This document shows, piece after piece, positions 16,720-26,188 of a stretch of DNA of 64,000 nt; the stretch's first letter is position 1, and each line of letters begins with the position of its first letter. Source of the DNA: Bacillota bacterium. Its GTDB lineage: Bacteria; Bacillota; Negativicutes; Sporomusales; Sporomusaceae. Made by a program: the position numbers and the translations under genes. The stretch spans positions 1-64,000 of the forward strand of contig JAGGAB010000016.1 of assembly GCA_017889705.1 (NCBI GenBank). The letters run 5' to 3'. Under the pieces are notes generated by a model, which saw only the letters and a list, made by a program, of their open reading frames with translations, made no database searches and had not been told where the DNA came from.

Positions 16720-18068
16720 GTAATAGGGGGTTTATTGAAAGACCGCGTTATACCTGCGCACTAGGGGGAGCTATTGCCACCGTGAGCGCGCTGCCGAAAG
16801 CAGTGCCAATACTGCATGCACCGCCAGGCTGTGCCAGCAACTTTACTTGGACACAGGCCGGTGGTTCCGGACTACAGGTTGGCGGCTATTGCGGCGGACT
16901 TAGTATGCCGGGTTCCAATGTCCAGGAACGTGAAGTTGTTTTTGGCGGCACAGAACGCCTAGAAGAAGAAATACAAAATATGTTTGAGGTTATGCAAGGC
17001 GATTTGTATGTTGTGATAACAAGCTGCGTTACCGAGGTTATCGGTGATGATGTCGGCTCAGTGGTTAGACCGCTACAGGAACAGGGTATTCCCATTTTCT
17101 TTGCTGAAACCGGCGGTTTTCGCGGCAACTCCTACCAGGGGTATGATTTAGTGCTGCAAAGTCTGTTTAAGGATTTTGTAAAGAAAACCGACAAAAAGCA
17201 GCCGCGTGCAGTAAATGTATGGGGAATTACCCCGTTCATAGATGTTTTCTGGCGCGGCAATATCGCGGAAGTCCGGCGGCTCCTGGAAAAACTGGGGCTG
17301 ACGGTAAATAGCTTTTTCACCGTGGATGACAGTGTGGACAAAATTCGTGAGTCTGGCAGCGCCGCTTTAAATATTGTTGTATCAGAGGTTTTTGGCCAGG
17401 GGGCAGCCCAAGTGGCAGAAGAACTTCACGGTATTCCCTATTTGTCGGCAACTCTGCCGATCGGGCCTGCGGCTACCAGCACGTTTTTACGCCAGGTAGG
17501 GGAAGCGCTCAACCTAGATGATGCTTTAGTGGAAGAGGTAATTCAGTATGAAACAAAGCGGTATTATAGCGTCGTGGAACCGCTGGCCGATTGCTTTAAT
17601 GATATAGATTTACAGCGATATGCCGTAATTGTCGGTGATAGCAATTATGCCGTAGGATTGACGCGCTTTTTGGCCGATGATTTGGGGTGGCTGCCAGAGG
17701 TTGTGGGTATTACCGATATTCTCGATGAAGACCAGCAAGATCATATTGGCAGCTTGTTAAGACAGCTAGGAAGCGGCTTATCGCCAGAAGTGGTTTTTCA
17801 CACAGATGGCAGCGTGATTGCTGACGCGGCGCGTACACATTGGCGCAAGCAGCAGCCGGTGGCAGGCAAATACGAGAATCCTTTGAATCCTGCTTTTGTT
17901 ATTGGCAGTGCGCTGGAACGCGAGCTGGCTAAGGATTTGGGAGCCGGGCATTTAAGTGTAAGTTTTCCGGTTGCCAACCGGGCAGTTCTCGGTAGAGGAT
18001 ATGCCGGCTATAATGGGGGCTTAACACTTATCGAAGACTTAATCAGCACAATCATTATCGGCAGGTAA
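16716..18068 (+). CDS. Nitrogenase-like component 1, K (beta)-type subunit, pair 1
   Basis: 450 residues. The beta-type opening IERPRYTCALGGAIA, HAPPGCASNF and VITSCVTEVIGDDVGSV supply three P-cluster cysteines; YAGYNGGLTLIEDL at the C terminus is shared with the other two K-type proteins here. Translationally coupled to the D-type gene. It should form an alpha2-beta2 complex with it. No NifH-like reductase gene is present in the window. Confidence 0.85.
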   Translation: MSNRGFIERPRYTCALGGAIATVSALPKAVPILHAPPGCASNFTWTQAGGSGLQVGGYCGGLSMPGSNVQEREVVFGGTERLEEEIQNMFEVMQGDLYVVITSCVTEVIGDDVGSVVRPLQEQGIPIFFAETGGFRGNSYQGYDLVLQSLFKDFVKKTDKKQPRAVNVWGITPFIDVFWRGNIAEVRRLLEKLGLTVNSFFTVDDSVDKIRESGSAALNIVVSEVFGQGAAQVAEELHGIPYLSATLPIGPAATSTFLRQVGEALNLDDALVEEVIQYETKRYYSVVEPLADCFNDIDLQRYAVIVGDSNYAVGLTRFLADDLGWLPEVVGITDILDEDQQDHIGSLLRQLGSGLSPEVVFHTDGSVIADAARTHWRKQQPVAGKYENPLNPAFVIGSALERELAKDLGAGHLSVSFPVANRAVLGRGYAGYNGGLTLIEDLISTIIIGR

Positions 18069-18094
18069 GACTCGTAAGGGAGATGAGGAGAAGC

Positions 18095-19141
18095 ATGTTG
18101 CCAAAAGACAGAATCCTTCATGCTTTGCACGCAAAAACCAATAAGCCATCTGCGCAGTCGGGCATTTCGTCAGCCCTTTTGTCTGGGGGAACCTGGGCAT
18201 TTCGCCAACAGGGTCTGAGTTTGCAGGAAGTACTGGAAAAGCCGGAACTGGGTGCGCCTGCACTTATTGCTATTAACCAATTAGTTAAGTCTGACATTGT
18301 ATGGCCGGGGTCAGGTTATCACAATCTGCTTGTTCATATTTTCGGCGGCAAAATCAAGTTTCGTCCGCAGGGAAATATTGATGTAATTGAACCGGCATTT
18401 GCCCAGGTGACTGAGGCGGATAAGATTGATGTGAGCGCGATTAACAGGCATGAATGGATTCGCGCCATCCGTTTGATGATTTCGCAAGTCAATAAACAAA
18501 TCGGTAATGAGTATTTGATCGGGACCTCCAGTTGGGGGCCGTTTACGCTGGCAGGACAATTTTACGGGGTAGAAAAGCTGATGTCAGGCTTGTATAAAGA
18601 TAAAGCAGGGATTCATGCTTTGCTGGAAGCCATGACGGCGGTTTGTATTGCCTATCTGGCACCGGCGATTGAATCAGGTGCTCGCATTCTGTCGATCGCC
18701 GAGCCTACCGCATCAGGCGACCTTATTTCGCTCAACCATTTTGAGGAATTTGTTGCCCCGTACATAAAGAAGGCTAATGAGGAATTAAAGAAAAGGGGCG
18801 CTTATACTACGCTGCATATTTGCGGTAATATCAGAGACCGGGTACATTTGGCTCCTGACATGCTGGTAGATTTATTATCTGTCGATTATAAGGTGGATTT
18901 GGCTTTGGCACAGCTGCAACTGGCAGGCAAAATTGCTTTAGCCGGCAATGTCAATCCGGTGTTGCTCAAAGACGGAAATATTGAAGAAATTGTTCAGGCT
19001 GCCAAGCAGAGTATTGTAGAGGCAGGTCGGGGCGAAAATTATATTCTCATGCCTGGCTGCGATATTCCACCAAGCGTGCCACTGGATAATGTTGCGGCGT
19101 TTTTAAAAGTCGCCAGGGAAGCTGATGTGAAGGCTTCATGA
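18095..19141 (+). CDS. Uroporphyrinogen-decarboxylase-fold (MtaA-like) methyltransferase
   Basis: 348 residues. TTLHICGNIRDRVH and LMPGCDIPPSVPLDNV carry the zinc ligands. The start at ATG 18095 has GAGGAG five bases upstream; the in-frame ATG at 18083 has no room for an RBS. Stop and DUF1638 start overlap (ATGA). It probably serves the corrinoid protein two genes downstream. Confidence 0.88.
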   Translation: MLPKDRILHALHAKTNKPSAQSGISSALLSGGTWAFRQQGLSLQEVLEKPELGAPALIAINQLVKSDIVWPGSGYHNLLVHIFGGKIKFRPQGNIDVIEPAFAQVTEADKIDVSAINRHEWIRAIRLMISQVNKQIGNEYLIGTSSWGPFTLAGQFYGVEKLMSGLYKDKAGIHALLEAMTAVCIAYLAPAIESGARILSIAEPTASGDLISLNHFEEFVAPYIKKANEELKKRGAYTTLHICGNIRDRVHLAPDMLVDLLSVDYKVDLALAQLQLAGKIALAGNVNPVLLKDGNIEEIVQAAKQSIVEAGRGENYILMPGCDIPPSVPLDNVAAFLKVAREADVKAS

Positions 19142-19809
19142 CAGTTAAGATGATTGCCTGCGAAGTCATGAAGGAAGAACTCCTTGCCATTAAAACACAG
19201 TGTGATATTGAGTTTGAATTTATTTCGATGGGGCTTCACCTGCACCCCGAAAAGTTGAATCAGGAGCTGCAAAGACTGCTGCAGGAGTCGGTTGGCTATG
19301 AGAAAATTATTCTGGCATTTGGCCTTTGTGGCGGGGCTGTTAAGAATCTGCAGGCAGGCGATAGTCCACTGATTATCCCGCGTGTTCATGATTGCATACC
19401 ACTGTTTTTGGGTTCAACAGACAAATACAAAGCTTTACATAAGGCCGAGAAGGGAACCTTCTACTTGTCTTGCGGCTGGATGATCACCGAAAAAAATATA
19501 CTTTCAGAGCACCAACGGATTGTGGAAAAACACGGGGAGAAAAAAGCACTGCGCCTTCTTGCCAGAATGTACGACAGTTATCGGCGCGTGCTCTTTATTC
19601 ATACAGGCTGCCGGGAAGAGGCAGATAGCTTCAGACAATCGCAGGAGATAGCCGAATTGCTTGCACTCAGGCATGAGACAGTGCAAGGCGAAAGTGACTA
19701 TCTTGATAAACTCGTTAATGGTCCTTGGCGGCATGAAGAATTTATTCATATTGCTCCATCTCAAACGGTGCAGGAAGAAGAATTCGGAATTGGCGTCAAG
19801 GTAAATTAA
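19138..19809 (+). CDS. DUF1638 protein
   Basis: 223 residues with KMIACEVMKEELLAI at the start, LAFGLCGGAVKNLQ, RVHDCIPLFLGS and FYLSCGWM cysteine motifs. DUF1638 genes are regular neighbours of corrinoid methyltransferase systems; no enzymatic role is established that I know of. The overlap with the methyltransferase stop indicates coupling. Confidence 0.8.
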   Translation: MTVKMIACEVMKEELLAIKTQCDIEFEFISMGLHLHPEKLNQELQRLLQESVGYEKIILAFGLCGGAVKNLQAGDSPLIIPRVHDCIPLFLGSTDKYKALHKAEKGTFYLSCGWMITEKNILSEHQRIVEKHGEKKALRLLARMYDSYRRVLFIHTGCREEADSFRQSQEIAELLALRHETVQGESDYLDKLVNGPWRHEEFIHIAPSQTVQEEEFGIGVKVN

Positions 19810-19831
19810 AAATAGTATGGGAGGGCTTAAA

Positions 19832-20488
19832 ATGCCGGTAAATAAGGAAGAATTATTTAAAAAATTATCAGATGCAGTTGTGGACATGAATGAGGAAGAG
19901 ACTGTAAGTTTGGCTAATCAAATCATAGCAGAAAAAGTAGATGCCTACGAAGCCGTTGAAAAAGGTCTGTCTAATGGTATGGACCGGGCGGGTAAGCTGT
20001 TTGAGGAAGAAGAGTATTTTATTCCAGAGCTTTTGTTATGCTCTGATGCGATGTATGCCGGACTTGAGGTATTGAAAGGCCATATCAAGGTAGCAGAAGA
20101 AGGCGAAAAGCGCAAAGTAGTTATCGGGGTTGTAGAAGGTGACACCCATGATATTGGCAAGAATCTGGTAAAAATCATGCTGGAAACTTCGGGTTTTGAT
20201 GTTTTTGATTTGGGCAGGGATATTGCGCCAGCAGCCTTTGTTGAGAAAGCCAAAGAGGTGGGGGCCGATATCATTGCATTGGCAACCTTAATGACGACTA
20301 CCATGGAAGGAATGGCCTCGGTAGTACAACTTTTGCAACAGCAAAACATCAAGGATAAATATAAGGTTATTATCGGCGGTGGCCCGATTTCACAGGGTTT
20401 TGCCGATAAAATCGGAGCTGACGGCTATGCTGTCAATGCTGCCGATGCAGTTAGACTTTCCAGACGGCTTTTGGGCATAGCCGGATAA
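19832..20488 (+). CDS. Corrinoid (B12-binding) methyl-carrier protein, MtaC/MtbC type
   Basis: 218 residues. An N-terminal four-helix cap domain (to about residue 85) is followed by the cobalamin-binding Rossmann domain with VEGDTHDIGKNLV, the D-x-H-x-x-G base-off ligand motif, and ATLMTTTMEGM and IIGGGPISQGFADKIGADGY. It carries the methyl group between the two flanking methyltransferases. ATG 19832 follows GGGAGGG; the in-frame ATG 15 bases earlier overlaps this site. Confidence 0.93.
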   Translation: MPVNKEELFKKLSDAVVDMNEEETVSLANQIIAEKVDAYEAVEKGLSNGMDRAGKLFEEEEYFIPELLLCSDAMYAGLEVLKGHIKVAEEGEKRKVVIGVVEGDTHDIGKNLVKIMLETSGFDVFDLGRDIAPAAFVEKAKEVGADIIALATLMTTTMEGMASVVQLLQQQNIKDKYKVIIGGGPISQGFADKIGADGYAVNAADAVRLSRRLLGIAG

Positions 20489-20531
20489 AGCGGATAAAGA
20501 TAGGCAATAAAAACCGGATGGAGGTTTAGAT

Positions 20532-21608
20532 ATGAGTGTAGTTCAGATTAAAGAACAGTTAACCTCACTGGAGAGAGTGGGTTTAGCCCTACAACGTAAG
20601 GAAACCGATCGAATACCGGTGACGCCGCTGTTTTGCGGAGCTTCTCACCGGGTATTGGGAATTACCTATGACAAGTGGTCAACAGATGCTGAACTGGCAA
20701 CTAAAAGCTTGCTGGCATCGCAGGAAATCATCGGGTTTGATGCTTTTGTTACCCTTGTTGATTTGTCGGTTGAGGCGGCCGATTTTGGCCAGGAAATCAT
20801 TTATCCTAAGAACAGCACAGCCTATCCTAACTTTGATAATCAGTTTATCACCAATGCCAAAGAATATAGCAAGATTAAACATGTTGATCCGCGCAAAGGC
20901 AAGCGTATGAAATCAGTTATTGATATTTGCGCCGGTCTTGCCAAAGCGAAAGGCAAGGAAGTAGCTATTCTCGGGTTCCTCTATGGTCCGCTTGGTGTAT
21001 TGTCGCAAATTCGGGGACACAAAGAGTTGTTTAAGGATTTGATTCGTCATCCGCAAGAAGTTTTGCAAGCTATAGAAATCATTACTGATGTACTTGTCGA
21101 GTATGCCAAGGCGCAAATTGAAGCTGGGGCGCATTCGGTGTGTATTGATCCACTATATTCTTCGCCGACAATTCTTAGTAAAAAGCAATGGGAAACCTTT
21201 GAGGGTCCTTACATTGAACGCATTGCCAATGCCATACGGGAAGCCGGCGGCATAGTTACCGTTCATAATTGCGGTAATGGCGTATACTTTGAGGAAGTCA
21301 TTAAGTGGGCCAATCCGGTCGCTATTTCGGTAGCTTATCCGGCCTATGGCTGCAAGACCTGGGAAGAGCATGCGGAAAAATGGGGCAAAAAAGTGGTCAC
21401 GATTGGCTATTCGCACCCTGCGAATACCGGTTTGGTCCTGACCCGTGAGGAAATATTGGACGATTGCCGCAGTCAAATTGAACTTTTCCGCAGCAAAGAA
21501 GCCGGCTTTATTTTGTCGACCGGCTGCGAGTTTCCGCCTAATGGCAATTTGCTGAGTGCTGTGGCCATGGTAGATGCTGGTAAGCTGTACGGAGTGAATT
21601 GGAAGTAA
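20532..21608 (+). CDS. Uroporphyrinogen-decarboxylase-fold (MtaA-like) methyltransferase
   Basis: 358 residues; last gene of the first nitrogenase-like operon. TVHNCGNGVYFEEVIK and LSTGCEFPPNGNLLS are the metal-ligand motifs, with His-x-x-Cys in a slightly different setting (HNCG) from the HICG of the other three in this window, suggesting a different partner substrate. GGAGG precedes ATG 20532. Confidence 0.88.
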   Translation: MSVVQIKEQLTSLERVGLALQRKETDRIPVTPLFCGASHRVLGITYDKWSTDAELATKSLLASQEIIGFDAFVTLVDLSVEAADFGQEIIYPKNSTAYPNFDNQFITNAKEYSKIKHVDPRKGKRMKSVIDICAGLAKAKGKEVAILGFLYGPLGVLSQIRGHKELFKDLIRHPQEVLQAIEIITDVLVEYAKAQIEAGAHSVCIDPLYSSPTILSKKQWETFEGPYIERIANAIREAGGIVTVHNCGNGVYFEEVIKWANPVAISVAYPAYGCKTWEEHAEKWGKKVVTIGYSHPANTGLVLTREEILDDCRSQIELFRSKEAGFILSTGCEFPPNGNLLSAVAMVDAGKLYGVNWK

Positions 21609-21625
21609 TGGGTTATAGTAAAAAT

Positions 21626-21685
21626 GGCTGATTAGTATATAGACTAAAGGCCGGAGGGTTCTGTCTGGAACTACTCCGGTTTTTT
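21626..21685 (+). promoter_or_regulatory. Leader RNA element copy 4 with terminator
   Basis: GGC-UGA, stem TTAG/CTAA, AGGCC (21626-21652); terminator CCGGAG/CTCCGG (21651-21679) with inner GTTC/GAAC and six T. It starts 17 bases after the methyltransferase stop with no obvious promoter, so it acts inside a transcript. Confidence 0.8.
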
Positions 21686-21720
21686 GATTTTTAAAGATGT
21701 TAAGACTAGGGGGCTGGGAC

Positions 21721-21885
21721 ATGAGTATTGAGAGGTTTTTAGTTGGCGCATTTATTGTATTCTTGGTGGGCATTGGAGTTTTGTACAGTGACAGAGCGCC
21801 TTTTCGGCAGCAAAATCCGGGTGGACAGCATCCTCCAACCCATTCTGTGTTGCCATTTTATTCAATAGATAATTACCGAGTGTAA
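21721..21885 (+). CDS. Small single-helix membrane peptide
   Basis: 54 residues: SIERFLVGAFIVFLVGIGVLY forms one transmembrane helix, followed by a Gln/Pro/His-rich tail. The RBS GGGGGCTGGG precedes ATG 21721. Unrecognised; it is the first gene after element copy 4 and may be a helper of the transporter downstream. Confidence 0.55.
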   Translation: MSIERFLVGAFIVFLVGIGVLYSDRAPFRQQNPGGQHPPTHSVLPFYSIDNYRV

Positions 21886-21913
21886 TGAAATATACGGAAG
21901 GAGTTGCTGGAAT

Positions 21914-22318
21914 TTGAAGGGGTTTAAAACAATGGCCTGGAGTGCCGTTTTACTAAGTGCAGTACTTTTACTATTACCCAGGATTATACCGATTTGCACC
22001 GGTTTAGCTGGAGGTGGCAGTCCCATGCGCTGCCATTATGCCTTCCAGGCAGAGTTTTTGTTTGCATTGCTGGCATTTATTATAGCTACTTCTTTGTTAG
22101 TGCTGCGCACCGCGGAAGCACGAACTTTCGGCGGTTTTTTAGTTTTGCTGATTAGTATTATTATCGCTATATTGCCGCAGCCATGGGCTATTGGCATATG
22201 CGTTCATGGCGGGGCTTGCGCAAAAACGGCATTTTTTACGACAATTATTAGTAGTCTACTTGGTTTAACAGGGGCGGTAATTATTTGGTTAACCCGAAAG
22301 GGTCAGCAAGATGACTAG
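21914..22318 (+). CDS. DUF4418-like membrane protein
   Basis: 134 residues with four hydrophobic segments and conserved cysteine/histidine features (IPICTGL, MRCHYAFQAEFL, ICVHGGACAKTAF). TTG 21914 follows AAGGAG by nine bases; an ATG lies six codons in. DUF4418 proteins are uncharacterised and sometimes sit beside ABC-type or ChrA transporters. Confidence 0.7.
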   Translation: MKGFKTMAWSAVLLSAVLLLLPRIIPICTGLAGGGSPMRCHYAFQAEFLFALLAFIIATSLLVLRTAEARTFGGFLVLLISIIIAILPQPWAIGICVHGGACAKTAFFTTIISSLLGLTGAVIIWLTRKGQQDD

Positions 22319-22414
22319 GCAGGAAAAATGACTAGTAGTAGTAAACGTATATGAAAGATGCTTATTACTGGTTTTAGTGTAAGTTGGGTTTTACAGCTTA
22401 CGGAGGGATATATC

Positions 22415-23641
22415 TTGAGTACAGTAAAGCTGACAGGTATGCCAGAACAGCAGACAGCTAGAAGAATTCCACTAAGCAGATTGTTCTTTCTTTATGTACT
22501 TATTGGTTTGACTGGTTTTGGACCAACCCTTGCTGCACAAACAAAAAAACGATTGGTTGAGAATGAACCTTGGCTGCCAGAAGAGGATTTTCTTAATGGA
22601 TTATCTTTGGCGCAAATTTTACCGGGTGCAACCTTTGTCAATCTTGCTGTATATATAGGCTATAAACTGAGAGGCATGTCTGGTGCGTTAACAGGTTTTT
22701 GCGCTATTTTATTAATGCCGTTTTTATTGATGGTGATTTTGTCGCATATCTATTTCTCCTATCATTCTGTGGAAGTCGTCAACGTTTTATTTAAAGGCGC
22801 AAGTGTTGTTATTGTTGGGGTCATTGCCAATGCTGTAATTGAATTAGGGCATACTACTGTTCGCGATGGAGGAGCCGGTATTATTGCTCTGGCTGCGGCG
22901 GGATTGATGTTTTATATCAAAAATCCCTTTTTAGTGTTATTGGCTGCCGCGATTGCTGGGGTTTTGTTGTATTATCGTTCTTTTCAAATACAAGGTGATT
23001 TTTGGGTGGAAAAACGGTTTGTGGAAAAAGATTCCAGGAGTTGTTTGAGTGGCCGGTTATGGGTATTGGCTACTTGGAGTATTATACTGATAATTATCCT
23101 GATGGCGTCTATTCCCGCTATTTTCACAAAGTTATGGTGGGTTTTCTTTCAGATGGGAGCGGTCTTATTTGGCGGTGGGTTAGCTATGATTCCGGTAATT
23201 CAGCAGGAAATTGTTGATTATTATGGCTGGTTGAATTTGGATGAATTTGCTGTCGGGATTGCGCTTAGCCAGGTTACACCAGGACCTGTCTTGATTTTAG
23301 CTGCGTTTATCGGCTATAAAATTGCTGCTGTCGGTGGCGCCATTGTTGCGACATTGGGTATGTTCTCCCCATCATTATTTTTGGTGATGAGTACTGCGGA
23401 AATCCATCAAAAAATCAGAAACAACAGTGTAGTAAGAGGCGCTCTCAAAGGGATAGCCGCTTCTTTTATTGGTATGATGCTGGTTATGGTTGTTAGCTTG
23501 ATTCACAATGCTATAACCGATATATTTTCCTTTATGGTAGCTATGCTGGTTTTCTTGGCATTACGGTACAATAAATTAAGCACAATGATGGCGATTCTTG
23601 TCGGAACCATAATATATTGGTGGTTTATTTTCATCCGATGA
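22415..23641 (+). CDS. Chromate/oxyanion transporter ChrA (two CHR domains)
   Basis: 408 residues. Two CHR halves are visible: FLYVLIGLTGFGPTLAA with SLAQILPGATFVNLA, and FFQMGAVLFGGGLAMIPV with ALSQVTPGPVLILAAFIGY. ChrA proteins export chromate and some are linked to sulfate or other oxyanions. TTG 22415 follows CGGAGGG. The gene end overlaps the edge of intergenic repeat family 1, copy C. Sharing a leader element with sulfur genes suggests an oxyanion related to sulfur, which is inference. Confidence 0.9.
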   Translation: MSTVKLTGMPEQQTARRIPLSRLFFLYVLIGLTGFGPTLAAQTKKRLVENEPWLPEEDFLNGLSLAQILPGATFVNLAVYIGYKLRGMSGALTGFCAILLMPFLLMVILSHIYFSYHSVEVVNVLFKGASVVIVGVIANAVIELGHTTVRDGGAGIIALAAAGLMFYIKNPFLVLLAAAIAGVLLYYRSFQIQGDFWVEKRFVEKDSRSCLSGRLWVLATWSIILIIILMASIPAIFTKLWWVFFQMGAVLFGGGLAMIPVIQQEIVDYYGWLNLDEFAVGIALSQVTPGPVLILAAFIGYKIAAVGGAIVATLGMFSPSLFLVMSTAEIHQKIRNNSVVRGALKGIAASFIGMMLVMVVSLIHNAITDIFSFMVAMLVFLALRYNKLSTMMAILVGTIIYWWFIFIR

Positions 23642-23857
23642 TTAACCAGCTCTAATACTCCCCGCTTCATCTCATTAACAACCTGTAATCCCTGTCCTTG
23701 ACGGCCAGGGAACAGGTTGTAAAATTCGAAATAAGTTCGCTTTAAGGGTCTCAGGACCCAAGGTTTACTTATGCAAGTGGTGAGTAAAAAGCGGCTAAGC
23801 CCTAGCTGATTTCGACTACAATTCAGGCGGCGTTAAAACGCCGTTTGAATGAAGTTA
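23632..23857 (-). repeat. Intergenic repeat family 1, copy C
   Basis: On the minus strand: a 12-13 bp hairpin (TTCAAACGGCG loop), GTAGTCGAAATCAGCTAGGGCTTAG, a variable palindromic middle, then GTATTAGAGCTGGTTAATCATCGGATGAA. The same order is found at 46151 and 53013. Its outer end covers the chrA stop codon. The inner stem 23679-23719 (CAACCTGT/ACAGGTTG plus CCCTG/CAGGG) may terminate chrA. Confidence 0.75.
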
Positions 23858-23985
23858 AGCATGAAGTTAAAATAGGATACTTGTTCAATACAAAAAAAAC
23901 AAGAAAATTCAGAATAAAATAGAGGTTGGCTGCTGATTTTTGTCGAAATATATACTAAGACAAAAAGAAAGAGGGCTGATTTACT

Positions 23986-25959
23986 ATGAAAAGTATCCAG
24001 ACCAAATTAACAGTTGTTATTCTACTAATTTTTATTATTGCCATGGGAACTTTGGGTGGACTAAATTATTGGAAAGCGCGACAAATGATTTCCGATAGTC
24101 TTATTAAGGAAATTGCTACATTGGCGACTGTTTCAGCCAATGATGTTAATGACTGGATTGAGGGACGTAAGCTTGAAGTGACGGGAATTGCACTAGCTCC
24201 TGTGCTTCAGAACGGGACTCCGGAAAGCATAGGATCATTTCTAGTACAAGCGGCAAAAAGCAATGGTCGTTATGAAACATTCGGCTATATTGCTCCTTCA
24301 GGTATAGCACTTGATTCAAAGGGCGTGAATGTCAATCTTGGTACCCGTCAGTATTTTCAAAAAGCAATGAAGGGCGAAGCCGTTATTTCTGATCCGGTAG
24401 TATCTCCAGCAACCGGAGGCCTTGTAGCGGTTGTAGCCGTTCCTGTTAAAGCAGACGGCAAAGTCACCGGGGTATTTTTTGGCAGCATTAGTCTGGACGA
24501 AATTTCTCAAAAGACCGCAGAAGTAAAAATTGGCAAGACTGGGTACGCCTATATGATCAAAAGTGATGGATTAACTATTGCCAATCCTGATAAAACGCTT
24601 GTGATGAAAGATAATCCTCTCAAAAATGAGAAACTTCCGCCAACCTTGCGGCAAACAGCCGAGCGCATGATTAAGGGAGAATCAGGAATTACAACTTACG
24701 AATATAATGGTGTGCAAAAAATGGTGGGCTTTGCTCCTGTCAAAAGTACCGGGTGGTCATTAGCTGTAAGTGTGCCGGTTGCGGAGGCAACGGAAGCATT
24801 AGTGGCTTTAACCTGGATTTCATTAGTGACAATTCTTATTGTATTAATCATTACCACATTAATTATCATCTGGTTTGCTCGTCAAATCGCCAGGCCGATT
24901 ATTGTTTTGGAAGGAGCAGCCAATAAAATCGCCGGAGGCGATTTGTCCCAGTCTAATTTAGATATTAATTCCAATGATGAAATTGGGCGTTTGGCAAAGA
25001 GTTTTGAACAGATGACTCAAAATGTTCGGGGATTAATTAAGCAGATTCATTCCGATGCCGAACAGTTGGCTGCTTCCAGTGAAGAACTTACTGCCAGTGC
25101 CGAGCAATCGGCGCAAGCATCTAATCAGGTAGCTATTTCTATGACCGAGGTTGCTGAAGGAGCCAATGCCCAACTGGCGGCAGCAACTGACACATCCGCA
25201 GTAGTGGAAGAGCTGTCGGCAGGAATTGAGCAAATCGCCGCCAATGCCAATTTAGTTTCCGGTCAGTCTGAACAAGCGGCAGGCAAAGCCAAAGATGGCG
25301 GCGCAGCGGTGGACAAAGCGGTCAGTCAGATGAGCCAAATTGAAAATACGGTTAACATGTCAGCACGAGTGGTGGCGAAATTGGGTGAACGATCTAAAGA
25401 AATCGGCGAGATTGTCGATGCCATTTCTGGTATTGCAGGGCAAACCAACCTGTTGGCACTCAATGCTGCAATTGAAGCGGCGCGGGCGGGGGAACAGGGG
25501 CGAGGCTTTGCAGTTGTAGCGGAAGAAGTTCGCAGACTGGCTGAACAATCGGATGAAGCGGCTAAGAAAATCGCTTCCTTAATTGGCGAAATCCAGATCG
25601 ATACGGATAAAGCAGTTGAAGCCATGAACAATGGAACTCGGGAAGTGAAAACCGGTGCCGAGGTAGTCAATGCGGCAGGAGTTTCCTTCAGGGAAATTGC
25701 TAACTTGGTAACCGAAGTATCCGATCAGGTCAAGCAGATGTCGGCAGCTATTCAGCAGATGGCAACCGGAAGTCAGCAAATCGTCGGCTCAGTCAGGAAA
25801 ATTGATGAACTCAGTAAGAAATCGGCTGGAGAGGCGCAGAGTGTGTCGGCAGCAACAGAAGAGCAACTGGCGTCCATGGAAGAAATTTCCGTTTCAAGTC
25901 GAGAACTGGCATCGCTAGCGCAGGATCTACAGACAGCTGTTGCTAAGTTTCGTGTATAG
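23986..25959 (+). CDS. Methyl-accepting chemotaxis protein with Cache sensor
   Basis: 657 residues. Transmembrane helix at about 7-27, a periplasmic double-Cache region (about 35-270, with GYIAPSGIALDSKGVN and GYAYMIKSDGLTIANPD), second helix at 275-300, HAMP near 300-355 and a long signalling hairpin whose tip is NLLALNAAIEAARAGEQGRG. Ligand unknown. Upstream 23858-23985 holds an AT-rich leader with no recognised feature besides the RBS. Confidence 0.93.
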   Translation: MKSIQTKLTVVILLIFIIAMGTLGGLNYWKARQMISDSLIKEIATLATVSANDVNDWIEGRKLEVTGIALAPVLQNGTPESIGSFLVQAAKSNGRYETFGYIAPSGIALDSKGVNVNLGTRQYFQKAMKGEAVISDPVVSPATGGLVAVVAVPVKADGKVTGVFFGSISLDEISQKTAEVKIGKTGYAYMIKSDGLTIANPDKTLVMKDNPLKNEKLPPTLRQTAERMIKGESGITTYEYNGVQKMVGFAPVKSTGWSLAVSVPVAEATEALVALTWISLVTILIVLIITTLIIIWFARQIARPIIVLEGAANKIAGGDLSQSNLDINSNDEIGRLAKSFEQMTQNVRGLIKQIHSDAEQLAASSEELTASAEQSAQASNQVAISMTEVAEGANAQLAAATDTSAVVEELSAGIEQIAANANLVSGQSEQAAGKAKDGGAAVDKAVSQMSQIENTVNMSARVVAKLGERSKEIGEIVDAISGIAGQTNLLALNAAIEAARAGEQGRGFAVVAEEVRRLAEQSDEAAKKIASLIGEIQIDTDKAVEAMNNGTREVKTGAEVVNAAGVSFREIANLVTEVSDQVKQMSAAIQQMATGSQQIVGSVRKIDELSKKSAGEAQSVSAATEEQLASMEEISVSSRELASLAQDLQTAVAKFRV

Positions 25960-26097
25960 TTGCCGAACCCGATAGAAAGTTTATGTTATAGCTAAAAAAT
26001 AGTACTTTTGGACAGTAGACAAAGGGGGAGATATCGTTAATAATAAATAGAAATCAAATTTGCTAAATGACATAATAATAAAATTCGGCTAAAGTTC

Positions 26098-26156
26098 GGT
26101 TGATTAGTGCAGACTGAAGACCAGACTTATTCCTTGGAATAAGTCTGGTCTTATCT
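26098..26156 (+). promoter_or_regulatory. Leader RNA element copy 5 with terminator
   Basis: GGU-UGA, stem TTAG/CTGA, AGACC (26098-26122). Here the usual basal C-G pair is replaced by U-A, a compensatory change. AAGACCAGACTTATTCC pairs with GGAATAAGTCTGGTCTT (26117-26152) as terminator. Confidence 0.85.
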
Positions 26157-26188
26157 ATTTTTATATGGCAATAAAGGAGGTGATTTGA

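Noticed and set aside
12190..21608. hemE (uroporphyrinogen decarboxylase) annotations for the four full-length genes
   Set aside because: The HICG/HNCG and late Cys zinc motifs and the corrinoid context mark them as MtaA-type methyltransferases, not heme enzymes.
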